Assembly (NCBI GenBank): GCA_900095095.1
Contig: FMBT01000462.1
Span: forward strand, 25,433-89,432
Reading direction: 5' to 3'
Origin: Fragilariopsis cylindrus CCMP1102
Taxonomy: Eukaryota; Bacillariophyta; Bacillariophyceae; Bacillariales; Bacillariaceae
DNA: 64,000 bases
Shown here: positions 32,700 through 44,350 of the stretch, piece after piece
How the letters are laid out: each line of letters starts with the position of its first letter
Position numbering within the stretch: position 1 is the stretch's first letter
Translations under genes and position numbers: made by a program
Notes under the pieces: generated by a model
Told to the model about the DNA's origin: nothing
Databases searched by the model: none
The model's input: only the letters and a program-made list of their open reading frames with translations

Positions 32700-33538
32700 C
32701 GTGGAACTACCAGACTAATATTCTTAATGTTTAGTAGATAAGTTGTATTTTGTGGGCCTGAGGGGACAGCACTTTTAGGCCTATCTGAACACAATTTGCC
32801 ATATAAATTCACTAACTTAACAAAAAAAAATGTTCCACAGAGGTTCCACACGATTTTGACGAAATTTAGCCGGTAAATAATCAACCAGAAGCGTGTTAAT
32901 TACCTTGGCACATTTTACGGACAAATTGTGCTAAAAAGAATGTGCCGGAAATGTGCCGCGGCACAAATTGAATAAATTAGTTTCTTTTTATTCAACGGAA
33001 ATTTATTCGGCCGAAACACGCTAGGGTGAACATGGTCCTGTAGCTACAAAATTTAAAAATGCTTTACCGTATATTTTCACCTCTCTCATTCGTGCTGGCG
33101 GAAACACGAATGGCGTAAAATTAGAATTTGCCCAAATAATAATACTACGGTAGAAGCAACGCTCTATTCCGCTCGAGTCGGACAACGCGATTCATTCGCA
33201 AGAATCAATATCCGTACATACAGTAGCACGCAACATTTCGCATTAACCCATGAGTAAGCTCCACATTCACAACTCAAACAATAGTACTGGGAACTTGTAA
33301 ACTTGTAAGAGATATCAGTAACTAAGTACTAGTACGCAAACAGCTGATTAGACGATTGTCTATAGAGTTACGATATTGTTGAGGCTACTTGGGTTCTGGA
33401 GGGATTCAGCAATCATAGACCAGTCGAATTTTGAGACGACAAAAAAAAGTCTTTCGCCGCTGAACACAGTCCCGAACTAGCATACTGCCTTCATCAACGA
33501 TCGGTTAAATTTTCTATTTACTTTATTTTACCTCCACG
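32700..33538. other. Intergenic region with inverted repeats
   Basis: 839 bp between divergent genes. It contains a perfect 14-bp palindrome at 32952-32965 (tgtgccgcggcaca), extra tgtgcc/ggcaca half-sites nearby (about 32908, 32929, 32941), and a 9-bp inverted pair gaataaatt (32970-32978) / aatttattc (about 32999-33007). No gene is supported. Confidence 0.65.
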
Positions 33539-34918
33539 ATGTTTTCTTGGTCCAACAACGACAAAAGTTCGACCTCATCTGCCAGAGTAAACTCGAGCTA
33601 TCCCGGTCGACGGCTGCAAGCACAACGGGCATCGGTGACAGCAACAACAGCAACTTCGATAGAAGGCTCTATACGTCCTCCCTCTAATCAACAACCACAC
33701 ACCCGAAAACAACATTTGACTTCCTACATCGAGGACCCTACTTTACAACGTTCTACCCGACGTGTTTCTTCTGGTATGTAGTTCAGTGTAGTGTAGCGTA
33801 GTGAATTATATAAATTATGTCTTTGCTACTGTTTGATTGATTCATTATTTATTCAGCTCTATTTGAAAATTCACAAAAACTGACTTGTTATTTCTTCATT
33901 ACACAAACACAAATTTAAAAAAATAGATGACACAACGTATGACACAGTCTTTCAAACTACTAAGGGGGATACATTGATATTGCGTGTGAATATACCGTTG
34001 GGGAGCAGCTTTGCGGCTTTTTGTCCCGTTATGACATTAGCGGGGGTTAGGGTTCGTCATTCTTGGATCAACGATACATCATCGTCGGCTATGAGAATTA
34101 TCGGTTATAATCCAATTCAATCCGAAAGTGCATGGAACGATTCCAAGTTGTTACTGGGAGCAGCCGTCCATGATGTTGTGAAACATTTCCAATTAAATCC
34201 TCCACTAATATTAGAAATTACAGATAAGGGATTACAATCGATTCAAAGTAATAATAAGAAAGCAACGAATGGTAGCAGGACGCCGACACGAACTCCGACA
34301 CGAACGCCACCCCGCAGTGGTAATAACAGTATCATCAGCAACAACGATGATGCACCTCCCAGTTATAATATTGTGGCGGACGAATCATCTACACCGGCAC
34401 CGGAAGTTCCAATGCCACGGGTACCGCTGAAGTATCCAGAAACAGATAATTTATCTAGAGAGGAATTGGACGATTTGTTAAGTGACGACTTAGAGTTCAA
34501 GGCTTTCGTTCACAGATTGAAAATTTTCGGTGAGATATTTACCGTCGGATCAAGTAGACTTGATGAAAATGTTGTCGTGGCGAAAGAGAATTTAGAACAA
34601 GAAACGAAATGGAAGGCATTAAAAAGTGAAGTGAAAGATCTTCAAGAGACATTCAAATCTAAATTAGACAATTATTCGAAATTAGAAGAGAAACAAAATG
34701 TTATCTGTGCTCCACCCGATAAAAATTCAACGCTACGGAAACTTCACAAGGCAAAGAAAGAAGCCTTTGATGAATCAGAAAAAATCGCTGAAGAATGGGT
34801 AGACGATGGTGGTGGTAACGTCGACGATTTCTGCAAACGATTTTTAGAGCGACGGATAATACATCATACACGTGCCGCCAAAATGGAAATATTACAGAAC
34901 AACAATCAACATCAATAA
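33539..34918 (+). CDS. VPS37A-like ESCRT-I subunit, two exons
   Basis: Exons 33539-33773 and 33927-34918 give 408 residues; the junction codon is G|AT. The region after the intron resembles the UEV-like domain of VPS37A: FCPVMTLAGVRVRHSWIND, SAWNDSKLLLGAAVHDVVKHF, QLNPPLILEI; it lacks a catalytic Cys, as expected of UEV folds. Residues about 225-400 form the Mod(r) domain: LSREELDDLLSDDLEFKAFV, NLEQETKWKALKSEVKDLQE, LDNYSKLEEKQNV, and FCKRFLERRIIHHTRAAKME. VPS37 is the ESCRT-I stalk subunit that sorts ubiquitinated cargo to multivesicular bodies. A Thr/Pro/Arg-rich linker (TPTRTPTRTPPR) separates the domains. Length matches the animal protein (about 400). Confidence 0.85.
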
Positions 34919-35522
34919 CGTAGTGTAATTAATTACTATAGAGAATTATAGTACGTACGACATTGTAGGAGTATCATACTATTGTTGAGAATGAAAGAAA
35001 AGAAATAGTAACTTGAAACCATTATCTGTTTTATTGTAATCGGCATGGTGTATCGGCCCTCTATTTGGCGCAGTCTCTTGAGATATTACAGTGTAAATCG
35101 TCACAAACATCCACGCACATAGAATGATTCTAGCCAATGTGTAGAATTTTTGATTATTGTAATACCATAACAAAAGGTAATGGCTGATATTTTGAGAGAT
35201 CAATATTATTTTTGTAATACCGTAGCAGTATTATAAATTCTTTTGTTTCATTTACAGTACACTGTATCTTGACATATGTCATAGTGTGAAACAAGATACG
35301 GCGTTGCCACAACAGTTCTAGTTAGCCAACTACATATCGACAAAACATGCATCTATAGATGAAACAGACAAAGAGTAATTTATTCAAATTGTTTTGAGAA
35401 TTATAGTAAGGAAAAAAAAGAGCGAAGGACAGACCATACCGGTAAAAATCGGTATGTAATTTTTCCACAAACTTCGAATTATAATTGCTAGACAATAATA
35501 ACAATGATTAACAATACACCAC

Positions 35523-35557
<35 letters not shown>

Positions 35558-35595
35558 CGGTTGTACAGTTCTGTATTCAACATAGCACAACCTTC
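34919..35595. other. Intergenic region with a GA microsatellite
   Basis: 677 bp between same-strand genes. Its main feature is a (GA) array ending about 40 bp before the SMU1 start; no gene is supported. Confidence 0.6.
35527..35555. repeat. (GA)14 microsatellite just upstream of SMU1
   Basis: Pure GA run 41 bp before the start codon, so in the promoter or 5' untranslated region. Confidence 0.95.
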
Positions 35596-37668
35596 TTGTT
35601 CACAAAGCATAATATGACGTCGATTCAGTTAAATCTAAAGCCTTCATCAAATCCAACGGCGTCGACGTCGGCTGAGACAAATGGCTCTTACCCAAAGTTG
35701 GAGCGTTTAATGGAAGGCGAGTTCTCGATTGAAGCTGGTGACGTCTTGTGCTTAATCATGGGTTTTTTAACCTCACAGGGACTTCACGAATCTGCGAGGA
35801 TTCTTCGAAAGGAATCAGGGATTGGATTCACTAACGGAGTAATCCAGAAAGGATTAGTTGCTTCATCGATACGTCGGGGAGAATGGGGTTCCGTCATCCG
35901 AGCTACATTTTTACTCGATGACAGCAACAACAACAACAAAGAAGAAATTGGCAACAACAACGGTTCCATATCTGCAAGAATATCAGAACAGGTCATACTG
36001 GAATTGGCGGAAGAAGACAAAAATTTGAGCCTGGCGTATAGCTTGCTTAAGGTTCACAGAGATGCTTTAGATCGAGTATATGAAGAAACGGACTCGTCCG
36101 AAGAACAAAAAGAGGCCGTCGAGGAAAAAGGGAAAAAGAAACGACGATCAAAATCGAAATCATTGTCGTCGTCTAGCACCCGTCTGACAAAGGCGAGGTC
36201 TTTGGAACAAAAATTAGCAGAAATTGCAGCAAATCCGAATAAATTTTCAAATACCGAAACAAGACAAATGATATTATTTCCTCAACGATCCAAACAGCAA
36301 CGCCGAGAGGACTTGGCACTAAATGTAGAAGATCAACGTGAAATCCCTTTGAACCGATTGCCGACCTTGATTCAGCAGGCCATGAAATGGCAAAGTTATA
36401 CTGGTCAGCTGCCTTGGATTAAAGAAGTATACGAAAACGTCGCCGACGTCGATGTTGACAATAAAAAGAAACGACGCAAACGCAAGAGGTACGATTTGGT
36501 CATGGGAGAAGTTGCTGGGGATCAAAATATTTCGGTAGGAGACGGATCTACTGGTATAAGTAATGATTATGATGGAGTAGATGAGATTCCTCAAGACACC
36601 ATGTCCAAGGTAAAATTTGGAAAAAATGCTGTCTGCGAGTCCGCGATCTTCTTTTCTCGCGGACTAATAACAGGCTCATCAGATTCACTAATAGAAATAT
36701 GGGATGCAGGATGCTCTTATGAGGACTTGAACACGAAGGATTATCCCTATCAGAAAGAAAATGTAATGGGTCACACAGACGCATCAGTACTTTGTATGGC
36801 GATTAGCAACGATAACGAAATCCTTGTTTCTGGTGATTCTGTTGGCAAAGTTAAGATATGGAAGCTTTCCACTGGCTCATGCCTAAGGCAATATCAAGCC
36901 CATGATACATCTGTAACAGCTTTGTCGCTATCGAGAGATGCTTCTCGAGTCTTGACAGGGTGTAAAAGTGGATTGTGTCGGGAGTTTGGAATTGTGACAC
37001 AAAATTTATTGCAAGTGTACGAGGGACACACGTCGTACATTCACGCATGTCATTATGCTTTAGATTGGAAGTTAAATGGTGACAACAATGCACAAACGTC
37101 GGCGACAGAAGGATGGGTCGTAACATCGTCTGCAGATGGAACGGTTCGAGTGTGGAATAAAGGTTTGGCTATTAGGATAATACAACCTCCATCGGATCTC
37201 AAATCAGTGACAGCACTTCAGAGAGGAAAGATGTTTTCGATGGTGGTCGATCCAACCCAAGTTATGGCAGAATGCCCGGCCATTCACAGCTTATTGGTAG
37301 TCCCCGGTGAGGAAAGTCGAATGTTAATGATTCCACGAGCTTTCACGGCCTTCCTTGTAAACTTGGAGGGTACCGTCCTACAAGTATATAATGCAGAAAG
37401 CTCCGAATCTGTGTTTTTGGCTGCTTCACTCACCGTGTCCGTGGTCTATCTTGCATCTTCAACGGGAGACTGCTTAGTCTTTTCTTTGCAGACGGGAAAG
37501 CTTCTACAAACCATCCATAATTTTGCACTAGATAGTACTTCGAAAACAAATGAACATCGAACGGCAGAGATTTCAGCTTTGATCCATCACCCTTACAAAC
37601 CATCTATTTTAGCTGCATATTCGAACGACAAGACACAGAAGAAAGGGGTGTTGACAGTATGGAAATAA
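35596..37668 (+). CDS. SMU1: SMU1-like LisH/CTLH WD40 splicing factor
   Basis: Single-exon, 690 residues. The N-terminal LisH-like helix pair is GDVLCLIMGFLTSQGLHESA (about 48-67), followed by a CTLH-like region (RRGEWGSVI, ISEQVILELAEEDKNLSLAY). The linker has the SMU1 hallmark PLNRLPTLIQQAMKWQ and TGQLPWI. WD repeats occupy about 340-690 with KFGKNAVCESAIFFS, SSDSLIEIWDAG, LVSGDSVGKVKIWKL, LTGCKSGLCREFG, TSSADGTVRVWNKG, and a last LAAYSNDKTQKKGVLTVWK. SMU1 works with RED/IK in spliceosome activation. A basic, Ser-rich insert (KKRRSKSKSLSSS, about 177-200) and a second (KKKRRKRKR) are extensions. The ATG at 35596 is the first in frame; Met7 is an alternative. Confidence 0.92.
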   Translation: MFTKHNMTSIQLNLKPSSNPTASTSAETNGSYPKLERLMEGEFSIEAGDVLCLIMGFLTSQGLHESARILRKESGIGFTNGVIQKGLVASSIRRGEWGSVIRATFLLDDSNNNNKEEIGNNNGSISARISEQVILELAEEDKNLSLAYSLLKVHRDALDRVYEETDSSEEQKEAVEEKGKKKRRSKSKSLSSSSTRLTKARSLEQKLAEIAANPNKFSNTETRQMILFPQRSKQQRREDLALNVEDQREIPLNRLPTLIQQAMKWQSYTGQLPWIKEVYENVADVDVDNKKKRRKRKRYDLVMGEVAGDQNISVGDGSTGISNDYDGVDEIPQDTMSKVKFGKNAVCESAIFFSRGLITGSSDSLIEIWDAGCSYEDLNTKDYPYQKENVMGHTDASVLCMAISNDNEILVSGDSVGKVKIWKLSTGSCLRQYQAHDTSVTALSLSRDASRVLTGCKSGLCREFGIVTQNLLQVYEGHTSYIHACHYALDWKLNGDNNAQTSATEGWVVTSSADGTVRVWNKGLAIRIIQPPSDLKSVTALQRGKMFSMVVDPTQVMAECPAIHSLLVVPGEESRMLMIPRAFTAFLVNLEGTVLQVYNAESSESVFLAASLTVSVVYLASSTGDCLVFSLQTGKLLQTIHNFALDSTSKTNEHRTAEISALIHHPYKPSILAAYSNDKTQKKGVLTVWK

Positions 37669-38118
37669 GTAAAATCTTTGACTGGAAATAGTTTTGATAT
37701 AGTGCACATCTACAAAAATAACATAATAATTCATCAGATTCTACTGTTAGATAAGAACTTCTGTTGTCGTCATTCCCTACATATAAGACGCTAAGTTGCT
37801 ACTAGTAGTATTTTATATTATGTGATCTACTGAGATAAGTATAAGCCAATGCTATATCAAACATATGTTCTAAAGTACAAATAGGATTGATTAGAGTCAA
37901 TATCAACATGAAATTGAAATGCACAATTTTCTTTTCTCTTCAAGTATATTTTTAAATTTTTTTGTCATGGTTATTGTTTTTATTTTTTGGGGATTGTATA
38001 TATCATTATTTCAAAATTGGTTTTTCTTTTGTTGTTTTAAAATTATCTACTGTAGCACATTATTTATTTCTCTGTCGCCCGCATTTTATTCTGTACGTTT
38101 TCTCGCTCTCGATTTACT
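37669..38118. other. Intergenic region, nothing seen
   Basis: 450 bp between converging genes; T-rich toward the 3' end of the TEX264-like gene. The short frames here are T-rich artefacts. Confidence 0.6.
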
Positions 38119-39211
38119 CTAAAGTTCTTCGTCTCCTGTCGTCGTCGTTGTTGTTTTAGTTTCCGATGTAATAAAGTATTTTTTGATTCGACGTGCACCA
38201 TTCTTTAATATTTCAAACAATTCAAAAGATTTCTCTCCAATCGATTCTAAATATTTGTCCATCGGTGGTTGTCCAACTAAAAAATCACTCCCCTGGACTA
38301 AGGGAACATAATGAGTACAATATCCATCTCCTTCACTACATTGGGAAATGATGACGGGAACATTGCCTGCTTCACCCTTTTCTTCGGCCAATATCCTCAT
38401 TGCTGGAATGATCTGCAGAAAAGATAAAAAATAGAAATGATAAAGTAAAAGTGAGATGTTAGGAAGCAATTTTCTTGCCACATGATACAGAAGACATGAT
38501 AGAAATAATACGAAAAAAATCCAATATAAAAAATAGTAACGACAAAATAAAGGAAAGGAAGATAGAAAATAGACATACCTTGTAGGAGAATACTAGACCC
38601 GACAAGAATCCATTTGTAAATGGAAATCGTACAGCCAAAGAATTCACCGATGGTAAGTTGACATATTTGTATACTGTTTGTTCGAATACATCAGATGCCT
38701 TCTTATCCGATTCAGGTTCATCACTGTGGATTAACGCTTGTCGTTCAATTTCAGGATTGTGGTCGAAAAGTGGATCGCAATACTTTTCTTTCTCAATGCC
38801 ATCCGGTACCAAGACGCCGGTCATCCAACGTGTATATTTACCTCCAATAATCTCAGGATTATCCAAATACATGTGATAAACTCTTTCTTCGGCAATGTTC
38901 CTTTTCTCTTTGTTGGTAAGTTTTTTGTCATTCTCATCATAAACATCCTCGGGAAGAAGATCGTACACATGTTTTCTAATTCTTCTCCCAAGTCCCAATG
39001 ATGCTACGTAATCTCGTGCCACAAATTTATAACAGAAGTTTCCACCAGGGAATGGCATTTCAACAGTTTCGATTTTCACGAGTAGACCAGAAATGTACAA
39101 CGAATATAGGAACCATGATGCCATGATGGAACAAATTACCAAAAATTGTTGCCTTCTAGCTGGGGAATCTCTTGACTCGGACATCGTTAATTCATGATAA
39201 TTCAATACCAT
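38119..39211 (-). CDS. TEX264-like single-pass ER protein, two exons
   Basis: Exons 38579-39211 and 38413-junction to 38119 (exon 2 is 38119-38412), 308 residues, phase 0 intron of 166 nt. An N-terminal membrane helix (residues about 22-45, FLVICSIMASWFLYSLYISG) is followed by a GyrI-like domain: VKIETVEMPFPGGNFCYKFV, YHMYLDNPEIIGG, NSLAVRFPFTNGFLSGLVFS, VPVIISQCSEGDGYCTHYVP, QGSDFLVGQP. Layout, topology and length match human TEX264, an ER-phagy receptor that also recruits p97. Near the C-terminus EKSFELFEILKNG contains FEIL, which fits a W/F/Y-x-x-L/I/V LC3-interacting core; this is a guess to test. Homology is by eye and not certain. Met10 is an alternative start. Confidence 0.65.
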
Positions 39212-40149
39212 TTTTTTGAACTTTTTGTTGATGAATATATATATATATAACAGATAGAAATAAGTTGAGAACTTCTTTTTATGAAAGGAAATGATTATGA
39301 TCTTCGTCGACGACAGCTAAGTTTTATGCGTAACGAGATCGAGGATGTTGTTTTTTTTGGTGCATTCACTTATAAACTTTGTCGTCGTCGTTGTTGTCGT
39401 TGTTGTCGATTTGATGCTCATTTCGTTTTCATACCCATCACACACTCGTCATACGAACAATTACTGGTACTACGACAAGTTCAGTTCTAAAATGCGGAAG
39501 ATTAAAAAAATGATGCGGGAGGCATGAAGATGAAAGATTGATTGATTCTTTCAGCGCTGAATTTAAGATTAACCCGGTGCTGTTGTTGTGCTGTGTAAAA
39601 ACAACGCGCATTATTGATGCGCAATGTTCAAAACCAAAACCTTTAAACTGCGTGCAGAATTTAGAAGTGTAGATCTTAGATCGCATACAGTACAGAAGAT
39701 TCATTGAAAACTTTAAAAAAAATACAGACAGTATTCAAAACCTCACTCTGATGAACAATCCTTGGTAAAAAAGTACACTTGAAGTTGTTTTTATACAAAT
39801 GCAAAGATGTAGACAGAATAGGTACAATGTAGGCTGGATCCATAATAATTAACATACCTCAATTAACCAAATTATCCCAGTTTTGTGGTTATAACTAGAC
39901 TTTTAAAACTAAAGAAATGCTATCAAAAACCAGATGATTCTTTATGATAATTTTGTGTTATATTATAGGACAAAATTTTACTACAATTAGTTGTAAGCAA
40001 CGGCATTATTTTCTGGTGGAACGTGTGCCGTATTAAATTGAATACCAATCATTCTATTTCGATGTCATGGTCCAAAAATAACGCCGGGTTGTTGAATTCA
40101 AATTAGTTTGTTTTGAAGTTTTTAATCTCCTTCATTTTCGCCTTCAGAA
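39212..40149. other. Intergenic region, no supported gene
   Basis: 938 bp. Short frames at 39281-39490 and 39438-39704 show no features; a short TA run lies near 39237-39250. Confidence 0.6.
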
Positions 40150-43100
40150 CTAGATGATGTCGCCTTCAGAACTAGATGATGTTGCGTCGTCTATTTCTAG
40201 TGGAGGCTCGTTATCATCCAATTTGTCAGATCGTTCTGAAGATGAAAAACTTTCGTTATTAATTCCATCGATGATTGGTAATTTGGATTCTCCTTCATTT
40301 TCCTTTCCAGAACCAGATGTTGCGTCTACTTCTGGAGGCTCGTTATCATCCAATTTATCGGATAGTTCTGCCGTTGATTCTTTCTCATTTTTTCTATCTT
40401 CGATTCCATCGACGCTTGGTAATTCGGATTCCCAATTCGTGATACTTGATGAATTATTCTTATTCTTCTTTACTACCTTCGATTTTTTGCCTGGACTAAA
40501 TAGACTCCAAATATTTCCAGTCACTCCAGTCTTTTCTTTATCATTAACTTTGACACTATTTAGATACTCTTTTGATGGCGAATTTTGATCCAAATCTTTT
40601 TGTACTGTGTCCGTAGCATCGATATCGTCCACCATATCGGAATCATCCTCGTTGTTTTCCTCGCCCATATGATCACTTTCGTCGTTACTTTTCATTAATG
40701 ACCTCGTTAACCCAGAAAAGACCCCTCTAATCGCCGTTTGTGCGGGATTTTTGGATCTCTCCAACTGAAACTCAAGGATCTTTAGCTTCGTATCTCTGTG
40801 CATTAATTCTTTGGATTCGGCCTCAAGCTTTTGCTCCAGTACTGCATTATGCTGCTTCAAACTCTTTATCTGTCGTTTTATTCCTGACTCATGTTCACTA
40901 GAGTCGATAGAGGTGGTATTCTTCTTCAAAGAGTCTATCTCACTTTCAAGACCGCTGATCATTAGCTCCAATTCTAAAACCCTCTCCTGTGATATCCTCC
41001 CTTCCTTTCTCGCCTTGTCTAGCTGTCTTTTACGCTCTTTCCTATCCTTGAGCAAAGTGATGTAGTCTGCTCCTTGCTCTCGAGCTCCGAGTTCCCACTT
41101 TGCATCACTGAGCTCTTCTTGTAGATCCAAAATAATACCTTGTTTTTCCTTCAGTCTTAGCGAATTGTTATACTGCAATTCTTTAAGCTTGTCTTCCAGT
41201 TCTCTATTCTCGTCATCCAATTTGCGTAATTCGACATTGACCGCTTCGATCCTTGCTCTTTCTTCCTCCTCGTCGACTCCATTTCCCATCCACTGCTTCT
41301 CAGCGAGATCCAATTTTTCTCCCCGCACAAGCTTATCAAGTTGTTGCTTTTCTTGCATTATTTTCATCATTTCGGTCTGCATGAAGGTTATCGTCTCGTC
41401 TTTTTGTTTCATCTTCTTCATCGACGTCTCTTTGTTTGTAGTAAGTTGTGTCTCTAGATCTCTTAACTCGATCTCCCGTTCCTGTAACTCTTGTTTGACT
41501 CCTTCATTTTCCGAGAAAACGACAGAAATCTCTTGTTTCTGTTTTCTAGAATGCTCTTCTTGATCAACAATTTTTTCACGTAGTTCTGCTATCTCAACCT
41601 CCAATTCCAATTCCACTTCGTCATGGGTGCTAGCAATAGAATGTAAGCTATTCGCCGTTATTTCAATGTTTCGACGAGAAAATTGACGAGTAGACGCTTC
41701 TAAGCGATGTTTTTGCTGTTTGAGTGATCGGATTTTCTGTTGTGAAGCTTTGTCATCAGAATTCCTTTGTTGCTTCAATTCGTCTAACTCCTTTTGCAAT
41801 ACTTCGTTAGATATACTCATCTCGGTCATTTCTTTACTAACACCATCCTGAATCTTTCTTAGCTCCTCATAGCGTTCTTGTAGAAATGATTGTTCCTTTG
41901 CTGTTATTTCAGCTTCCTGCTGACGAAGACGGTCGTTTTCTTTTTGAATTCTAGTATTTTCATGTTCCGTTTTCAAAATCTTCTCCTTCAATTCGTCAAT
42001 GCTTGTCCTTGTATCGCATTCTTCGTGGTCGGATTCCTCTCCACGAGAATCCGAAGCACATTCATCCTCTTTCACAATTTGAGACTCTTTCGTTAATCTA
42101 AGTTCCACTTTCTCCTGTTGAAGCAAAGTTTCTCTTTCACGGATCTGTTCTTCCATTTCAAGTAGAAATAGCTCCCTGTCGTCAATTTTATGTTCTCGTT
42201 CTTCGAGTTCAACTTCGAGTTCTGCCAATTTACTATCACGTTGTTTGGAAGAATCATCGTCAGAAATTTCTCCGTCATGGATAATGACACTAGCCACAGG
42301 TTTTTCCTCTTGTAATACTTCAATAACATCCTCCATTTCATTCATTTCTTCCTCTATCTTACAGAATTCATTTTCCGCTCTTTCTAATTTTTCTTCAAGA
42401 TATTCAACCTTATCCAGTTGTGCATCTACTGCCTCTGTTAACTTCTGAATAAGACTATCCTTCTCAATAACAGCATCTTCGTACTCCTCAATTTCCATTT
42501 TCAGTTCATACGATTCCATTTGTGCTATTTCTAATTCTCTTGTTAGTTCAAATGATGATGACGATGGTGTTTTTGGTTTTTGTTGTTGCTGCTGTTGTTG
42601 TTTCGATAAAGCAAGTTTCAGAGATTTTTCGTTTTCGTTTAATTGTCTTCGTATGGTAGCTGTTTCATCTAACAATGTAGCATTCTCTTCCTCTAAAACA
42701 TCCATACGTCGCTGATCCGTTTTCAATGAATTTCTTTCAGCATCAAGAAGTTTTTTGCTATTCGCAGATTTCTTCGTCGATCGTTGCTTCGAACGAGTTG
42801 AGCGTGATGATTGAGTGGTATCAACACTAATATCATCATCGTCGGTACTACTAATGTCAGACTTTTTCTTCTTCTTTTTCTTCTTTGATGATTTCTTTCC
42901 TTTTTTTGTAGCTTCACTTCGTACCGACATATTATCGTCATCACTGTCGTGCCCCATAGTGTTGCTACTATCGTTATTCATTATTGCTGTTGTTGTTGCT
43001 AACACTGATTTTTCTTCCTTCTTTTTCTTGACGCTACTTCTTGCGCTCCTCACCGACGACGATGACGCATGCCTTGTTAAATTAGTTTTCTTTCTGTTGC

Positions 43101-43323
43101 CACTGCTCTTTATCGACGACGATGACGGCTGCCGTGTCAAATTAGTTTTCTTTTTCCCACTGCTGCTCCTTATCGACGATGTACTTTCATCAAAGTTCAA
43201 GACGCTGTTGTTGTTGTTGTCCACATTATGAACGTGAACATCACCTACTGGCGGCTGCTGCTGACGATCTATTGACGTGCTTCTGCTAGCCTTCTTGATC
43301 ACCCTTACTTTGCTGCTTCTCAT
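40150..43323 (-). CDS. Long coiled-coil protein
   Basis: Single-exon, 1057 residues. Residues about 190-870 are nearly continuous heptad-type coiled coil (Glu/Leu/Lys/Gln-rich, for example LEVELEEREHKIDDRELFLL and ELVQEEL-type heptads) with no ATPase or motor domain. The N-terminal 190 residues are basic and Ser-rich and contain an imperfect tandem repeat (KKTNLTRQPSSSSIKS / KKTNLTRHASSSSVRS), followed by a poly-Lys stretch. The acidic tail has a second repeat (SDKLDDNEPP) twice. Such proteins act as structural or tethering rods (cytoskeleton, Golgi, centrosome-like); the exact role cannot be assigned. No membrane segment is seen. Confidence 0.85.
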   Translation of the reverse strand: MRSSKVRVIKKASRSTSIDRQQQPPVGDVHVHNVDNNNNSVLNFDESTSSIRSSSGKKKTNLTRQPSSSSIKSSGNRKKTNLTRHASSSSVRSARSSVKKKKEEKSVLATTTAIMNNDSSNTMGHDSDDDNMSVRSEATKKGKKSSKKKKKKKKSDISSTDDDDISVDTTQSSRSTRSKQRSTKKSANSKKLLDAERNSLKTDQRRMDVLEEENATLLDETATIRRQLNENEKSLKLALSKQQQQQQQKPKTPSSSSFELTRELEIAQMESYELKMEIEEYEDAVIEKDSLIQKLTEAVDAQLDKVEYLEEKLERAENEFCKIEEEMNEMEDVIEVLQEEKPVASVIIHDGEISDDDSSKQRDSKLAELEVELEEREHKIDDRELFLLEMEEQIRERETLLQQEKVELRLTKESQIVKEDECASDSRGEESDHEECDTRTSIDELKEKILKTEHENTRIQKENDRLRQQEAEITAKEQSFLQERYEELRKIQDGVSKEMTEMSISNEVLQKELDELKQQRNSDDKASQQKIRSLKQQKHRLEASTRQFSRRNIEITANSLHSIASTHDEVELELEVEIAELREKIVDQEEHSRKQKQEISVVFSENEGVKQELQEREIELRDLETQLTTNKETSMKKMKQKDETITFMQTEMMKIMQEKQQLDKLVRGEKLDLAEKQWMGNGVDEEEERARIEAVNVELRKLDDENRELEDKLKELQYNNSLRLKEKQGIILDLQEELSDAKWELGAREQGADYITLLKDRKERKRQLDKARKEGRISQERVLELELMISGLESEIDSLKKNTTSIDSSEHESGIKRQIKSLKQHNAVLEQKLEAESKELMHRDTKLKILEFQLERSKNPAQTAIRGVFSGLTRSLMKSNDESDHMGEENNEDDSDMVDDIDATDTVQKDLDQNSPSKEYLNSVKVNDKEKTGVTGNIWSLFSPGKKSKVVKKNKNNSSSITNWESELPSVDGIEDRKNEKESTAELSDKLDDNEPPEVDATSGSGKENEGESKLPIIDGINNESFSSSERSDKLDDNEPPLEIDDATSSSSEGDII

Positions 43324-44350
43324 TATAATATTGAAATTTGGAGAATTATTGGAGGAAAGAAGAAATGAATTTTACGACAATTTGTCGTCGTCTTCTTCTC
43401 GTTATTGTCGTTGCTGTCGTCGCTGTCGTTTCTGTACAATTGCATATGAAGAGACACCGGTTGATCGATGATGCATGAGTTCGCTTACAACGTCGTAGTA
43501 CCGGTAATAGTCTTGGCGTTTCAAACGAAAAAAATCATGAAAACTCAGAAAATCAGAACTATGAAGTATTTTATTAAAGCACAAAAAATGACTAAATTTC
43601 CACGATACAGCCTAATTTATGTCCGTCAAAATATATGCCCCGCCTCAATTTTATGTCTTGATCCAAAAAAAAGGATTAGTAATAACGCATCATGCCTTCG
43701 TCGCGCCAAAGTATTGTTAGTATTGTATTACGGTAGTCTTATTATGTCATGTTCGTGTATTACTGTGTATTAGATTTAGATTTTAACATCAAACATAATA
43801 ATGCATTCACAGTGAGATTATTCCACAGCAATTTTTTTACAAAATAAGTTAAGGGGAGCTTTCGTCTCTCTACTATCCATCAAGAATTCAAATTTAACCA
43901 GCAGCAGCAGCGTGCCAGATACAATATTGCATTTTTGTAATAAAAGGTCAATTTGTTTTTTAAGAGATAGTCTAGTTTATTTTAGACAGGGGGGGGGGGG
44001 GGGAGCAAATATATCTCACCTTCTTTGGGCATGCTGAATGGGGTGTATTTTTATAGATTTTTACCAAATAACTTGTAGTAGGAGGTATCTCACGAGAATC
44101 GCAATTATTGGTATGGTGTGTGGGAACTACTGTATTTGAAAAGTGTCTGAAATCCCTCAAAGGGTGCTTAAATACAATTGTAATGATTTTAATGCATTAT
44201 TATAACTTGTTTATTACTGTAAATTGATTGATTATATCTTCAATTCGATTAGGATGGGATATTTAAAGATCAATTTGAATTAGATATAGGTATAGAAATT
44301 GTTTTTCTTGATTTATACGTACACATGCAGTTTTTTTTCAAATTTTAAGT
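43324..44350. other. Intergenic region with G15 tract
   Basis: About 1 kb between two minus-strand genes. A run of 15 G at about 43989-44003 stands out. A 101-codon plus-strand frame (43468-43773) has no features and is not reported as a gene. Confidence 0.65.

Noticed and set aside
42815-43231. 138-codon Phe/Leu-rich frame antisense to the coiled-coil gene
   Set aside because: Produced by the reverse strand of Lys/Ser/Asp codon runs.
43468-43773. 101-codon plus-strand frame
   Set aside because: No recognisable motif and low-complexity composition in a gene-poor spacer.
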